The notes beneath the pieces are model-generated. The model had not been told where the DNA came from. It did not search any database and saw only the letters and a list, made by a program, of their open reading frames with translations. Below are positions 6,339 through 16,213 of a stretch of DNA of 51,456 bases, one piece after another (position 1 is the stretch's first letter; the number at the start of each line of letters is the position of its first letter). This DNA is from CAZWDO01 sp964632485 [NCBI: uncultured bacterium] (GTDB lineage Bacteria; JAGOEH01). Location: NCBI GenBank assembly GCA_964632485.1, contig CAZWDO010000001.1:39752-91207 (forward strand), written 5' to 3'. A program made the translations under genes and the position numbers.

Positions 6339-9300
6339 TCACACCATCAGTCGGGCCGGTTGTTTTTGATGCAGCTCCTGTAAGCTATAAACATTCCATT
6401 GTCCAAGGCGCATGGCTTCAATACCCGATAAAGCGGCCAGAGCCCCCGACAACGTCGTAATTAACAATATTCGGTGCTTAAAGGCTTCGATGCCGATGCT
6501 GGCTTCGCTCTGGCGGGAATCTTTGCCCAGGGGAGTATTGATAATCAGATCAAACTTTTTCTCTCGAATATAATCAATGATGTTGGGAGACGATTCGGAC
6601 ACTTTACGCACTTCTTCCACATCCAATCCCTGGATACGGAGAGCCTGGGCCGTCCCGCGGGTGGCGAAGAGTTTAAAACCGAGAAGCGCGAAATTACGAG
6701 CAATGGGCACGATCATTTTCTGGTCGTTGTCGTGGACGCTGAGCAACACCGCGCCCTCAACCGGGAAGTAGTCATGCACCGCCAACTGGGCTTTTGCGAA
6801 CGCATTGCCGAAAGTGGGCGATATGCCCATCACTTCGCCGGTGGAGCGCATTTCCGGCCCTAAATGGCGAGGCGTACCCGGGAATTTATGAAACGGCAGT
6901 ACACATTCTTTTACTGAAAAATAGGGGGGAATACGTTCCTGAAGATCCTCAAATCCGTTCAACCGTTTCCCCAGTATCACCTGGGTTGCAATGCGGGCCA
7001 ACGGTAATCCCACCGCTTTACTGACAAAAGGCACTGTTCGGGAAGCGCGCGGGTTCACTTCAATAACGTAAAGCACGTCATCTTTGAGGGCAAATTGTAG
7101 ATTAACCAGGCCTTTGACATTGAGCCGACGGGCCAATCGCCGGGTATATTCGCGAATCAGAATTTCATGTTTAGGACTGATCATGTAAGCAGGCAATACC
7201 GCCGCGCTATCGCCGGAATGAATCCCGGCTTCCTCGATATGCTGCATCACACCACCGATGAGAACCTGCTCCCCGTCGCTGATCGCATCCACATCAAATT
7301 CAAACGCATCTTCTAAAAAGCGGTCAATAATTACCGGATGTTCCGGCGTCACTTTTAACTCTTCCGCCGCATATTCTTTCAAGGATTCAGTATCATAAAC
7401 AATACGCATAGCTCGTCCGCCCAGAACGTATGACGGACGGAGAAGTACCGGATAACCAACGCTTTCCGCCTCTCGCAAGAGTTCATCGGCCGTCATCGCA
7501 GTTCGAAAGGCCGGATAATCGATTCCCAATTCACGCAACAGCTTGCCGAAGCGTTCCCGGTTTTCCGCCAGATCGATCATGGCATAAGATGTTCCCAGGA
7601 TCGGAACCCCTGCGGCATTGAGAAGTTGCGCCAGTTTTAACGGGGTCTGGCCACCGAACTGGACTACCACGCCAATGGGTTGTTCCAGCTCCACAATATG
7701 CATTACGTCTTCAAACGTCAATGGCTCGAAATAGAGTTTATCAGAAATGTCGTAGTCCGTGCTGACGGTTTCGGGATTACTATTAATCATAATCGCTTCA
7801 TAGCCCATATCACGGATCGTGGCCACACAATGCACGCAGCAATAATCAAATTCAATCCCCTGGCCGATGCGATTGGGTCCGCCACCGAGGACGATCACTT
7901 TGGGTTTTGAAGATGGGATGGATTCATTTTCTTCATCGTACGAGGAATAGTAGTAGGCAGTACGGGCGGCAAACTCCCCGGCGCAGGTATCTACCATTTT
8001 ATATACGGGACGGATTTTCAACGCATACCGCCGATTGCGCATAATCGCCTCATCGCTTCCCAATAAATACGCCAATTGCTTGTCGGAAAATCCATTTTGT
8101 TTGGCTCGACGCAGTAATTCTACAGGCATCTCATCATCATGTCCATTGAACCTTCTGATTTCCCGTTCAAGACTGATCAATTTTTCGAAATGCGATAAAA
8201 ACCACGGATCAATAGCGGTTAGTTGATAGATTTCTTCCCTGCTAATTCCGGCTTCCAAGGCATATTTAACGTAAAAAATGCGATCCCAGTACGGTTTTTG
8301 AATATGCTCCCGCAGAATTTCACATAAAGCCGCTCGTTTTTTATCATCCATCTTATCAATGGCAAACGGGTCCTTGCCGTCGGCGCCGAACCCGGCGCGA
8401 CCGGTTTCCAATGAGCGTAAAGCCTTTTGGAACGCTTCATTAAAAGTTCGACCCAGGGACATGACTTCACCCACGGATTTCATCTGGGTGGTTAAGATGG
8501 GGGGAGTATCGGGAAATTTTTCAAAATTGAAACGGGGTATTTTGACCACAACGTAATCCAGGGACGGTTCAAAGCAGGCCGGGGTCTTGCCGGTGATCTC
8601 ATTGGTGATTTCATCCAGAGTATAGCCAATCGCCAGCAATGCGGCAATTTTGGCAATCGGGAACCCGGTCGCCTTTGAAGCCAGGGCCGAACTACGCGAC
8701 ACTCGTGGATTCATTTCTATCACGCGAACATCCCCATTGGCCGGATTTATGGCGAACTGGATATTAGAGCCGCCGGTATCGACGCCAATGGCGCGGATGA
8801 TGCTTATGGAGTAATCGCGTAACCGCTGGTATTCCATATCACTCAGGGTTTGCGCCGGCGCCACGGTGATGCTATCGCCCGTATGAATACCCATAGGATC
8901 CAAATTTTCAATAGAACAGACTATCACGACCTGGTCCCGGCGATCGCGCATCACTTCTAACTCAAACTCTTTCCAGCCTAAAATCGATTCTTCGATGAGC
9001 AATTCCCGAGTAGGGCTTTCTGTTAATCCCCATTCGACCATGCATCGGTACTCATCCATATTATAGGCTACATTCCCGCCGGATCCCCCGAGAGTAAACG
9101 AAGGCCTGATAATCAAGGGAAATTTTACCGTATTCAAAAATTCCATAGCTTCAACCATGGAATGAACCACGGCGCCGATGGGAATCGGCAAGCCGATGGC
9201 GCGCATCGTTTCGGCAAATGACTGGCGGTTCTCGGCTTTTTGTATCGCCTCAATTCCCGCTCCAATCAATTCTACCTGGTACTTTTTCAAAATCCCGGCT

Positions 9301-9611
9301 TGATCCAACTGCAATGTTAAATTCAAAGCAGTTTGCCCGCCCATTGTCGGTAATATTGCGTCCGGGCGTTCACGCTCAATAATTTTCTCTAAAAAAGGGA
9401 CGGTCAATGGTTCGATATAGGTTCTATCGGCGAGTTCAGGATCGGTCATGATCGTAGCGGGATTGCTATTCACCAGAATGACCTGGAATCCTTCTTTTTT
9501 TAAAACTTTCGCGGCCTGGGTGCCGGAATAATCAAATTCGCAGGCCTGGCCAATGACGATCGGTCCCGAACCGATGATTAAAATTCGTCGCAGATCACTT
9601 CGTTTAGGCAC
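6339..9611 (-). CDS. carB: Carbamoyl-phosphate synthase large subunit
   Basis: A 1090-residue protein, full length for the family (E. coli about 1073). It makes carbamoyl phosphate from bicarbonate, ATP and ammonia delivered by CarA, for pyrimidine and arginine synthesis. The two homologous ATP-grasp halves open with [17 protein letters not shown] and [15 protein letters not shown]; each has the metal/ATP motif ([36 protein letters not shown]). The last 140 residues are the MGS-like allosteric domain ([20 protein letters not shown]). The start is GTG, with AAAGGA 7 bases upstream; an ATG two bases upstream is in another frame. The gene ends the operon, 26 bases after carA. Confidence 0.97.
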   Translation of the reverse strand: MPKRSDLRRILIIGSGPIVIGQACEFDYSGTQAAKVLKKEGFQVILVNSNPATIMTDPELADRTYIEPLTVPFLEKIIERERPDAILPTMGGQTALNLTLQLDQAGILKKYQVELIGAGIEAIQKAENRQSFAETMRAIGLPIPIGAVVHSMVEAMEFLNTVKFPLIIRPSFTLGGSGGNVAYNMDEYRCMVEWGLTESPTRELLIEESILGWKEFELEVMRDRRDQVVIVCSIENLDPMGIHTGDSITVAPAQTLSDMEYQRLRDYSISIIRAIGVDTGGSNIQFAINPANGDVRVIEMNPRVSRSSALASKATGFPIAKIAALLAIGYTLDEITNEITGKTPACFEPSLDYVVVKIPRFNFEKFPDTPPILTTQMKSVGEVMSLGRTFNEAFQKALRSLETGRAGFGADGKDPFAIDKMDDKKRAALCEILREHIQKPYWDRIFYVKYALEAGISREEIYQLTAIDPWFLSHFEKLISLEREIRRFNGHDDEMPVELLRRAKQNGFSDKQLAYLLGSDEAIMRNRRYALKIRPVYKMVDTCAGEFAARTAYYYSSYDEENESIPSSKPKVIVLGGGPNRIGQGIEFDYCCVHCVATIRDMGYEAIMINSNPETVSTDYDISDKLYFEPLTFEDVMHIVELEQPIGVVVQFGGQTPLKLAQLLNAAGVPILGTSYAMIDLAENRERFGKLLRELGIDYPAFRTAMTADELLREAESVGYPVLLRPSYVLGGRAMRIVYDTESLKEYAAEELKVTPEHPVIIDRFLEDAFEFDVDAISDGEQVLIGGVMQHIEEAGIHSGDSAAVLPAYMISPKHEILIREYTRRLARRLNVKGLVNLQFALKDDVLYVIEVNPRASRTVPFVSKAVGLPLARIATQVILGKRLNGFEDLQERIPPYFSVKECVLPFHKFPGTPRHLGPEMRSTGEVMGISPTFGNAFAKAQLAVHDYFPVEGAVLLSVHDNDQKMIVPIARNFALLGFKLFATRGTAQALRIQGLDVEEVRKVSESSPNIIDYIREKKFDLIINTPLGKDSRQSEASIGIEAFKHRILLITTLSGALAALSGIEAMRLGQWNVYSLQELHQKQPARLMV

Positions 9612-9637
9612 ATTGATATCCTTTGTTTATATAATGG

Positions 9638-10726
9638 TTATGATTGATTGATCAACGACCAGAACTGATCGAACACCGGTTCGGCATCATGCGGCCCCGG
9701 AGCAGCTTCCGGATGATACTGCACGGAGAATACCGGCCAGGAGCGCAACCTCATTCCTTCCACCGTCTGATCATTTAAATTGATATGGGTAATATCTATC
9801 GCCGCGTCATTGACTGAATCGGGATCAACGGCAAAGTTGTGATTCTGGGAAGTGATATATATTTTATCCTGAACCAAATCTTTCACCGGATGATTGAGGC
9901 CATGATGCCCGTATTTCAGTTTCAGAGTGCGCGCACCGGCGGCCAGCGACAATAATTGATGGCCCAGGCAAATCCCCATGATCGGATAGAGGGGAATCAG
10001 TTTTTTCAGCAAATCAACGGCAACAGCAACTGCCGCCGGATCTCCGGGCCCATTGGATACTAAAATGCCATCCGGATGAACCGCAGCAATATCGTCAAGC
10101 GATGACCGCAGATTGAAACAATGAATATCAGCGCCCCGTCGGGTCAGGCAGCGAATGATATTCTCTTTGCAGCCTAAGTCTAACAAGGCGATCCGTTTTT
10201 TCTGGCTGAAGCCTTCTGCGGGATAATAATCCGGGCGTTGGACCCTGAGATCTGAAACCAGGTCTTTACCCTCCATGGAGCCGAATTCAGCAATTTTGCT
10301 CTGCAATTCCCGGGGATCAAACGTTACGCTGGAAATAATCCCAACCAGCGATCCTTTTTCACGGATTTCGCACGTCAGTTTTCGTGTGTCGATACCAGTA
10401 ATACCCATTTTCCCGGCATCCGCTAAAAACTGGCCTAAGGAACGATCCGCGCGAAAATTGCTATAGCCCTCATGATAATCCCGCGCGACAAGTCCCTCCG
10501 CCCAGATATGATCAGACTCATAATCCTGCGGATTGACCCCATAGTTTCCAATATGCGGATTTGTAAACACTATCAATTGACCGCGATAGGAGGGATCCGT
10601 CAGAACTTCCTGGTATCCTGTCATACCCGTATTAAAAACAATTTCACCGACCCATTCGCCCTCAGATCCAAAAGTCTCACCATGGTAAAGAGTACCACAT
10701 TCCGTCATCAGAATTGCTTTTTTCAT
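9638..10726 (-). CDS. carA: Carbamoyl-phosphate synthase small subunit (glutaminase)
   Basis: The product is 362 residues from the ATG at 10724-10726, 4 bases after the preceding stop; an upstream frame extension overlaps the neighbour and is not needed. CarA hydrolyses glutamine and channels ammonia to CarB. The N-terminal domain has GMTGYQEVLTDPSYRGQ. The class I amidotransferase domain has the oxyanion strip NGPGDP, the nucleophile Cys253 in GICLGHQLL, and the His338/Glu340 pair in QYHPEAAPGPHD. All catalytic residues are present. It pairs with carB directly downstream. Confidence 0.97.
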   Translation of the reverse strand: MKKAILMTECGTLYHGETFGSEGEWVGEIVFNTGMTGYQEVLTDPSYRGQLIVFTNPHIGNYGVNPQDYESDHIWAEGLVARDYHEGYSNFRADRSLGQFLADAGKMGITGIDTRKLTCEIREKGSLVGIISSVTFDPRELQSKIAEFGSMEGKDLVSDLRVQRPDYYPAEGFSQKKRIALLDLGCKENIIRCLTRRGADIHCFNLRSSLDDIAAVHPDGILVSNGPGDPAAVAVAVDLLKKLIPLYPIMGICLGHQLLSLAAGARTLKLKYGHHGLNHPVKDLVQDKIYITSQNHNFAVDPDSVNDAAIDITHINLNDQTVEGMRLRSWPVFSVQYHPEAAPGPHDAEPVFDQFWSLINQS

Positions 10727-10730
10727 GCGT

Positions 10731-11825
10731 TTATACGCTCCGTTCCAGGGATAAAATGATTTTCGCCGCATCTAAAATCGAATCGACCACCCAATCTCCC
10801 CGATTGGAGTAATGGCCATCAAGCCCCTTACAGCCAGTGTTCACTAAAAACTTTTTAATCCCAATCCGATCGGCGGTCGCCATATCGACCGACTGATCAC
10901 CGATATAAAAGCTATGAGCCAGATCGATATTTAAATCTTTTACCGCGCGTTCGAGTAACATGATATTGGGTTTGCGGCAGGGACAGTTCTCTGTGATGCC
11001 ATGAGGACAAAAATAGATACGATCAATTTTAACGCCAAATGGTTTGAGGGCTTTAAACATCGCTTGGTTCACCCGATAAAAATCTTCAACAGTAAAATAT
11101 CCCAAACCGATACCGGCCTGATTAGTAATAACGACCAGACGATATCCCATATTTTGTAATTCAGCGAGCCCCTCACCGACTCCGTTAATCAGTTTAAATT
11201 TTTCCGGCTCATGGAGATACGATATTTCTTCATTGATAGTGCCGTCGCGGTCCAAAAAAATAGCGGGAGCCGCTTTCAGCGCTGGCAATTGCCAGTGAGC
11301 ATGGGTAGTGGCAGTATCCATTTGCCAGCCAGTATGCGGTTGATCCGAAGGATGGCTGTTGAGACGCTGTAATAATTCGCTGGTAGAGACCGGGTAAATA
11401 ACAGGTATCAAAATAACCTTACCGCCAATCGCTTCGATCACGGATGCCGATGTCAGTTGCTCTTTGTTATAATCGCCAGCTTTGAAATAGATATGGGGTT
11501 TTAGATATTCAATATTGGTTTGATTGCGGCGTTCAGAGAATTGGAAGACGTAATCGACGTCCATCATTGCCGCTAAAACGCGCATCCGTTGTTCAGCGGG
11601 CACTAATGGACGATTGCTGCCTTTATAGCGGCGCACAGATTCATCGTCATTCACACCGACTACCAGACAATCGCATTGCGCTTTCGCCTGCTGCAAATAA
11701 TCGACATGACCGGCATGGATCAAATCAAACACTCCGGAAGTAAACCCAATGGTTTTACCTTCGTCTCTTTTCAGTTGCAATAGGGAACGAAGGGCTTCTC
11801 GGGTCTTGATTTTATCCGGAACCAT
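10731..11825 (-). CDS. Fused heptose cytidylyl/adenylyltransferase (HldE C-domain) and heptose bisphosphate phosphatase (GmhB)
   Basis: This 364-residue protein joins two enzymes. Residues 1-150 are a nucleotidyltransferase of the RfaE/HldE domain-II type, with TSGVFDLIHAGHVDYL (HAGH at 37-40) and VNDDESVRRYKG. Residues 185-360 are a HAD phosphatase of the GmhB family: D192/D194 in FLDRDGT, VVITNQAG, and the zinc loop C273-x-H275...C281-x-C283 typical of GmhB, then IGDQSVDMA. In ADP- or GDP-heptose pathways these steps remove the 1- or 7-phosphate and activate the sugar. The kinase domain of HldE is absent. The next genes upstream are a PTS EIIA protein and a glycosyltransferase, which suits an envelope-sugar role. 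Confidence 0.85.
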   Translation of the reverse strand: MVPDKIKTREALRSLLQLKRDEGKTIGFTSGVFDLIHAGHVDYLQQAKAQCDCLVVGVNDDESVRRYKGSNRPLVPAEQRMRVLAAMMDVDYVFQFSERRNQTNIEYLKPHIYFKAGDYNKEQLTSASVIEAIGGKVILIPVIYPVSTSELLQRLNSHPSDQPHTGWQMDTATTHAHWQLPALKAAPAIFLDRDGTINEEISYLHEPEKFKLINGVGEGLAELQNMGYRLVVITNQAGIGLGYFTVEDFYRVNQAMFKALKPFGVKIDRIYFCPHGITENCPCRKPNIMLLERAVKDLNIDLAHSFYIGDQSVDMATADRIGIKKFLVNTGCKGLDGHYSNRGDWVVDSILDAAKIILSLERSV

Positions 11826-11828
11826 GGC

Positions 11829-12281
11829 CTACGTCCGATTTTCAACCAGTTCAAGGCACTCGAGAAAATCCTCAGGGCACAGCGAACTCATCAATAAATG
11901 GCGTTGGTCTGTTTTATAAAGCAATTGCGACAGATATTGCAAATAGTTCCGATGCAGTTCCGGTTTATTTTTAGGAGCCAGATTCATAAAAATCAGTTTC
12001 ACCGGTTGATAATCAATCGATTGGAAATCGATTCCCGACGGCTGTATGCCAACGCAAATAACCAGTTCATCAACTGTATCAATATACGCGTGGGGAATGG
12101 CCACTTCAAATCCGATACCTGTCGTCATTTTCTGTTCGCGATCCCAAAGCTGTTCAAGGATAAACGCCTGGTCCAATTCCTGCGGCATGACCGCCACTAA
12201 TTCCTTGAACGCTTCATGACGTTCCCGGCTTTTAAGGGGAATAATAATCCGCTCCAGATCAATCAGTTGATAAAGCTGCAT
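11829..12281 (-). CDS. PTS EIIA-2 family protein (PtsN/fructose-type EIIA)
   Basis: The 150-residue protein is a single EIIA domain. The phosphorylated histidine is His64 in GFEVAIPHAY, matching the IAIPH consensus of PtsN and fructose EIIA. There is no EIIB, EIIC, HPr or EI gene in the window, so a regulatory rather than transport role is likely. It sits 2-3 bases from a glycosyltransferase and the heptose enzyme, so it is clearly co-expressed with envelope-sugar genes. Proteins like this often sense PEP or nitrogen status, but the partner here is unknown. Confidence 0.8.
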   Translation of the reverse strand: MQLYQLIDLERIIIPLKSRERHEAFKELVAVMPQELDQAFILEQLWDREQKMTTGIGFEVAIPHAYIDTVDELVICVGIQPSGIDFQSIDYQPVKLIFMNLAPKNKPELHRNYLQYLSQLLYKTDQRHLLMSSLCPEDFLECLELVENRT

Positions 12282-12283
12282 CG

Positions 12284-13366
12284 CTATTCCTCTTTAATGC
12301 CATAAATCTCTTTGATTTTTTCCATCATTAATTCCTGATGATACTCCTGGGCTTTCATAAAAGCCGACAGAGCGAGTGAATCTAATTTGGCTTCATCCTT
12401 GTACAATTCCCGAATAGATTCAGCCAGTGCCTCAGTATCCTTTTCCGGCACCAGGGCAATACTTTCAAATTCAATCGCAAGATCTTCCAGATACGGTTGG
12501 CTGAAGGCGACAACCGGAACTCCAGCCGCCATTGCTTCCAACGGAATAATTGAGTACTCGTTTGTCACATAAGGGATAATCAGCAGGTCCAAAGCCGGAA
12601 TAATATCATAGATACGATCACAAAATCCGGTGAAATGGATTCGGGTTTTCAGGTGGCATTGATGGATTTTCTCCATGAGTTCACTTTTTTGGGGGCCATC
12701 GCCGATCAGCGCCAGCTTGACATCGGTATCCGCTTTTAATAAATTAAGCGCATCAATCAAATAGGTAAAGCCGTTTCTTTTTTCAAAGCGGCCCAGCGCT
12801 CCAACCAGGAATCCCCGATCGGGAAGATGAAACATCCGTCTGAATTGGCTTTTTTGGTACGGCATGTTGTTGACGTAAAAACGTTCGGAAATGCCATAAG
12901 GGATATGTTCCAGCAATTGAGCGGGAACTCCCTGTTCAATAAATTTAAGACGCTCATTAGCGGCGATTGTGATGACATGATCCATTTTTCTCAGGGAGAT
13001 TTTATCTAAGAAGCCCAGCTTGGAGCTGACTCCTCCCGAATGAAACGTATGAACCAATCGGCTGGTTTTGGAGGCCCAACGAGCCACAATTCCCCAAAAA
13101 GGCGGAATATCGTGGGCATGAATAACATCAAAATGATTTAGTTTCAGGTATTTATAAAAAGCGATCCAGGCTTTAAATTTTGATTTTAAAAAATCGAGGA
13201 CCGTTACCTGGTAACCGGATTGAGCCATTTTTTGCGACCACCCGCCATCATTGGGCGTCAGAATTGTCAGTTCCGTTTCATTGTTGCGAATAATTCGGGC
13301 AATGTAGTAAATATGGGTTTGTATATGGGAGTAATTGCCCTGATTGCTAATCATTAACAGCTTCAT
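12284..13366 (-). CDS. GT4-family glycosyltransferase
   Basis: The product is 360 residues from the ATG at 13364-13366, which has AAGGAA 5-7 bases upstream; a TTG five codons earlier is less likely. It has the GT-B fold pattern: N-terminal MKLLMISNQGNYSH and DVIHAHDIPPFWG, and C-terminal GALGRFEKRNGFTYLIDAL, ALIGDGPQKSEL and the E-x7-E type motif YSIIPLEAMAAGVPVVAFS. Such enzymes move sugars from nucleotide donors to glycans or lipids at the cytoplasmic membrane. Donor and acceptor cannot be told. Its place beside the heptose enzyme suggests surface polysaccharide or lipopolysaccharide assembly. Confidence 0.85.
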   Translation of the reverse strand: MKLLMISNQGNYSHIQTHIYYIARIIRNNETELTILTPNDGGWSQKMAQSGYQVTVLDFLKSKFKAWIAFYKYLKLNHFDVIHAHDIPPFWGIVARWASKTSRLVHTFHSGGVSSKLGFLDKISLRKMDHVITIAANERLKFIEQGVPAQLLEHIPYGISERFYVNNMPYQKSQFRRMFHLPDRGFLVGALGRFEKRNGFTYLIDALNLLKADTDVKLALIGDGPQKSELMEKIHQCHLKTRIHFTGFCDRIYDIIPALDLLIIPYVTNEYSIIPLEAMAAGVPVVAFSQPYLEDLAIEFESIALVPEKDTEALAESIRELYKDEAKLDSLALSAFMKAQEYHQELMMEKIKEIYGIKEE

Positions 13367-13417
13367 GCGCGTTTCCTTCAACCTTTCATGAGTAAGAGTG
13401 AAACCATTTAATTGTCA

Positions 13418-14479
13418 TTATCCAACAATCATTGCCGAAAAGACCAGATCATCCTCGCGGTACCCAACTATATATTGTCCGGGAGTAACAGCATAAGCCG
13501 GTTGCAATAAGCGGACGGTTCCCTGAGAGGGTTCACGGGTCTCGATGATTCCAGGATATAATTCTGAACGAAAACGAATTTTAAAAACAAGAGATTGTCC
13601 TTCAAGTAGTTCACGGGAAACAATCCAGTGAGCGTTTGAGAAATGGACATCATTTTTATACAACGCCGATTTAGGTCCAATTACGACGGTATTAGATTCT
13701 TTTTGGATAGTGACGACATACATCGGCTCAGCCGCCGCCACGCACAACCCACGTCGTTGCCCCACGGTATAGCGCCAATAGCCCTGGTGAGCGCCCACTG
13801 TTGCGCCATCCAACGTTTTTATCGGTCCTTCCAAGGGTTTGAAATGATATATTTCCTCCAGGAATTGTTTATAGTCCTTATTATGGGGGATAAAGCAAAT
13901 TTCCTGGCTTTCCTTCTTTTCGTGGACCGGGAGTTTTTCCCGTTGGGCGATTTGCCGGACATCCTCTTTTCTTAGACCTCCCAATGGCAAGATTAACCGA
14001 TCCCGTTGGGTATCGCTCAAACCGGCCAAAAAATAGCTTTGATCTTTGGGATTGCCTGCGTCGCGTTGAATTAGAAATTTTTGGCTCTGTTGATTGAAAA
14101 CACAGCGCGCATAATGTCCGGTCGCTATTTTTTCAACCCCCCAGGCGCGCGCGGTTTCCCACAGCCAGCCCAATTTCATCTCCGGATTGCAGCGCATACA
14201 CGGGTTAGGAGTCAATCCTTTTTGGTATGCAGAAACAAAGGGTTCGACTACCGCGGGAAGGAATATATCCCGGGCATCCAGAATATGATGCTCAATCTCT
14301 AAAGTCTCGGCGACACGCTCAGCATCCTGCAGAAAAGGGAATATGGAAACACCGGCCCATTCCGGAGGGTAAAGCGCCATAGTCAATCCGATGAGTGAGT
14401 ATCCCTGCTGTTTCAGCATCCAGGCGGCGACCGCGGAATCAACTCCGCCACTCAGCGCCAAGGCAACTTTTTGGTTCAT
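13418..14479 (-). CDS. mnmA: tRNA-specific 2-thiouridylase MnmA
   Basis: A 353-residue enzyme that places sulfur on U34 of tRNA-Lys, -Glu and -Gln. The ATP pyrophosphatase loop is SGGVDS at residues 10-15. The two catalytic cysteines are Cys94 in TPNPCMRCN and Cys195 in SQEICFIPHN. The tRNA-contact segment DQSYFLAGL is intact, and the C-terminal beta-barrel contains RYTVGQRRGL. Length is normal. The gene lies 44 bases after purF in the lexA-carB operon. Confidence 0.95.
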   Translation of the reverse strand: MNQKVALALSGGVDSAVAAWMLKQQGYSLIGLTMALYPPEWAGVSIFPFLQDAERVAETLEIEHHILDARDIFLPAVVEPFVSAYQKGLTPNPCMRCNPEMKLGWLWETARAWGVEKIATGHYARCVFNQQSQKFLIQRDAGNPKDQSYFLAGLSDTQRDRLILPLGGLRKEDVRQIAQREKLPVHEKKESQEICFIPHNKDYKQFLEEIYHFKPLEGPIKTLDGATVGAHQGYWRYTVGQRRGLCVAAAEPMYVVTIQKESNTVVIGPKSALYKNDVHFSNAHWIVSRELLEGQSLVFKIRFRSELYPGIIETREPSQGTVRLLQPAYAVTPGQYIVGYREDDLVFSAMIVG

Positions 14480-14523
14480 GTTACCAATTTAATACAAAAA
14501 GAATAAAAAGACAAGCGAAAAAA

Positions 14524-15942
14524 TTAAAACATCAATGATGGTTGCGTGAATCGTTCCTTAACGAAAGCGGGATCAATTTCCGTCGGGTATTTCCCGGTGA
14601 AACAAGCCTGACAGAAATAGTCGGCAGGTAAATGCGCGATCCCGGCGAACATCCCCTCCACAGAAAGATAACCCAACGTATCAGCGCCCAAAAACTTACG
14701 GATCTCTTCCGTTGAATAGGTCGAAGCGATCAGTTTCTCCCGTTCAGGCGTATCAACACCATAAAAACAGGAGCTGATAATCGGGGGCGAGGCGATACGG
14801 AAATGAACTTCCCGCGCCCCGGCGTCCCGAATCATTTTAATAATTTTTTTACTGGTCGTTCCCCGGACAATCGAATCATCCACCATCACGATGCGTTTGC
14901 CTTTAAGCACCGGCGCCAGGGCATTAAACTTGACGCGAACGCCAAATTCGCGCTTAATTTGCGTGGGATGGATAAAAGTCCGGCCCACGTAATGATTGCG
15001 AATTAAACCGAACTCAAACGGAATTTTAAGGGATTGACCATAAGCCAACGCCGCCGCATTGCTGGAATCGGGTACCGACATAACCAGATCGGCTTGGGCA
15101 GGATGTTCCCTGGCTAATTGGCGCCCCATCTCTTTACGGATAATATCGACATATTCGCCAAAAACCAGACTGTCCGGGCGGGCAAAGTAAATATATTCGA
15201 ACACACAAAACTTGGGTGTTTTTTTCTCAAAAGGAAAATAGGATTGAATTGAATTTTTTTCGATCACGATCATTTCACCCGGTTCGACATCGCGAATATA
15301 CTCGGCGCCAATAATATCAAATGCGCAACTCTCAGATGCCAGAACAACCCCGTCGTCGAGTTTCCCGATGGCCAGCGGACGGAATCCCCGGGGATCGCGC
15401 ACCGCAACCAGGCATTGAGGGGCGATAAAAAGCAGCGAATAGGCGCCTTCGACCCGTTTTAAAGCGTCAATTATCATTCCTGGTAACGTCTCCGCTTTAG
15501 AGCGGGCAATTAAGTGCATAATGATTTCACTATCCATCGTTGTCTGAAAAATCGAACCAAGCTGTTCCATTTCACGGCGCAAACTATATGTATTGGTCAA
15601 ATTTCCATTATGCGCGATACCCAGCTTGCCTTTTTTAAAATTGACTACCATAGGCTGAATATTTTCCTTGAGATTGCCGCCGGTGGTGGAATAGCGATTG
15701 TGGCCGATGGCGATTGATCCGGCCAGATATTTGTCGATCACTTCCTCTTTATTAAAAACGTCATTGACATACCCTTTTTTCTTATATAGATAGATTTCCT
15801 CGCCATCCGTGGTGGCAATCCCGCAACTCTCCTGCCCCCGATGCTGCAGGGCATAAAGGCCTAGATAGGCCAAATGAGCGGCATGGGGATGACCAAACAC
15901 TCCAAAGATACCGCACTCTTCGTGCCAGGTGGAAAAATCCAT
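14524..15942 (-). CDS. purF: Amidophosphoribosyltransferase
   Basis: A 472-residue enzyme catalysing the first committed step of purine synthesis, PRPP plus glutamine to phosphoribosylamine. The glutamine amidotransferase nucleophile is Cys10 after a short propeptide (MDFSTWHEE-C), as in the Bacillus-type enzyme. LQHRGQESCGIA and the glutamine-site segment GHNRYSTTG are present. The PRPP-binding loop is VMVDDSIVRGTTS. Cysteines in the C-terminal third (CVFEYIYFARPD, CFYG, YFCQACF) match the 4Fe-4S-containing, oxygen-sensitive class of Bacillus and many anaerobes. Confidence 0.96.
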   Translation of the reverse strand: MDFSTWHEECGIFGVFGHPHAAHLAYLGLYALQHRGQESCGIATTDGEEIYLYKKKGYVNDVFNKEEVIDKYLAGSIAIGHNRYSTTGGNLKENIQPMVVNFKKGKLGIAHNGNLTNTYSLRREMEQLGSIFQTTMDSEIIMHLIARSKAETLPGMIIDALKRVEGAYSLLFIAPQCLVAVRDPRGFRPLAIGKLDDGVVLASESCAFDIIGAEYIRDVEPGEMIVIEKNSIQSYFPFEKKTPKFCVFEYIYFARPDSLVFGEYVDIIRKEMGRQLAREHPAQADLVMSVPDSSNAAALAYGQSLKIPFEFGLIRNHYVGRTFIHPTQIKREFGVRVKFNALAPVLKGKRIVMVDDSIVRGTTSKKIIKMIRDAGAREVHFRIASPPIISSCFYGVDTPEREKLIASTYSTEEIRKFLGADTLGYLSVEGMFAGIAHLPADYFCQACFTGKYPTEIDPAFVKERFTQPSLMF

Positions 15943-15943
15943 T

Positions 15944-16201
15944 CTATCCTCCGAGATAAATTCGTATCAATTGCCATTGCTGAAGCCGGGTGTCATAACT
16001 GACCTCGAAACAATCAGCGCCATTTTTTACCATAACAGAAAAAAATAATTTTTGGAACATGCCCTCCTTGGTCATCCAATCACTCACCACTCTGGCAATA
16101 TGATAGGAGCGGTTTTTCCAACGAAACCGAAGAGGGACCACTTTGCCGCCCCTGTCAAACAGGGAAATTACATCGATAGTTTCATTGATTGCTTCGATCA
16201 T
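15944..16201 (-). CDS. Small conserved-type protein between lexA and purF (possibly DUF6504-like)
   Basis: An 85-residue cytoplasmic protein with no signal or membrane segment. The core reads VVPLRFRWKNRSYHIARV, followed by DWMT and a beta-rich tail FEVSYDTRLQQWQLIRIY. The PLRFRW-x-N/G-R-x-Y-x-I pattern resembles DUF6504 proteins, which are often encoded near DNA-repair genes, but I offer this only as a resemblance. It lies 12 bases after lexA and 1 base before purF, so it must be co-transcribed. Function unknown. Confidence 0.7.
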   Translation of the reverse strand: MIEAINETIDVISLFDRGGKVVPLRFRWKNRSYHIARVVSDWMTKEGMFQKLFFSVMVKNGADCFEVSYDTRLQQWQLIRIYLGG

Positions 16202-16213
16202 CGGTTCCCTCGC

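Noticed and set aside
6474-6863. A 129-residue plus-strand open frame in carB
   Set aside because: It is a shadow of the conserved C-terminal MGS domain of CarB.
9612-9637. Pyrimidine attenuator between carA and carB
   Set aside because: Only 26 bases separate the genes and no hairpin with a T-run is present.
10727-10771. Longer N-terminus for carA
   Set aside because: It would overlap the heptose enzyme gene and adds residues not found in the family; the ATG at 10726 lies next to the upstream stop.
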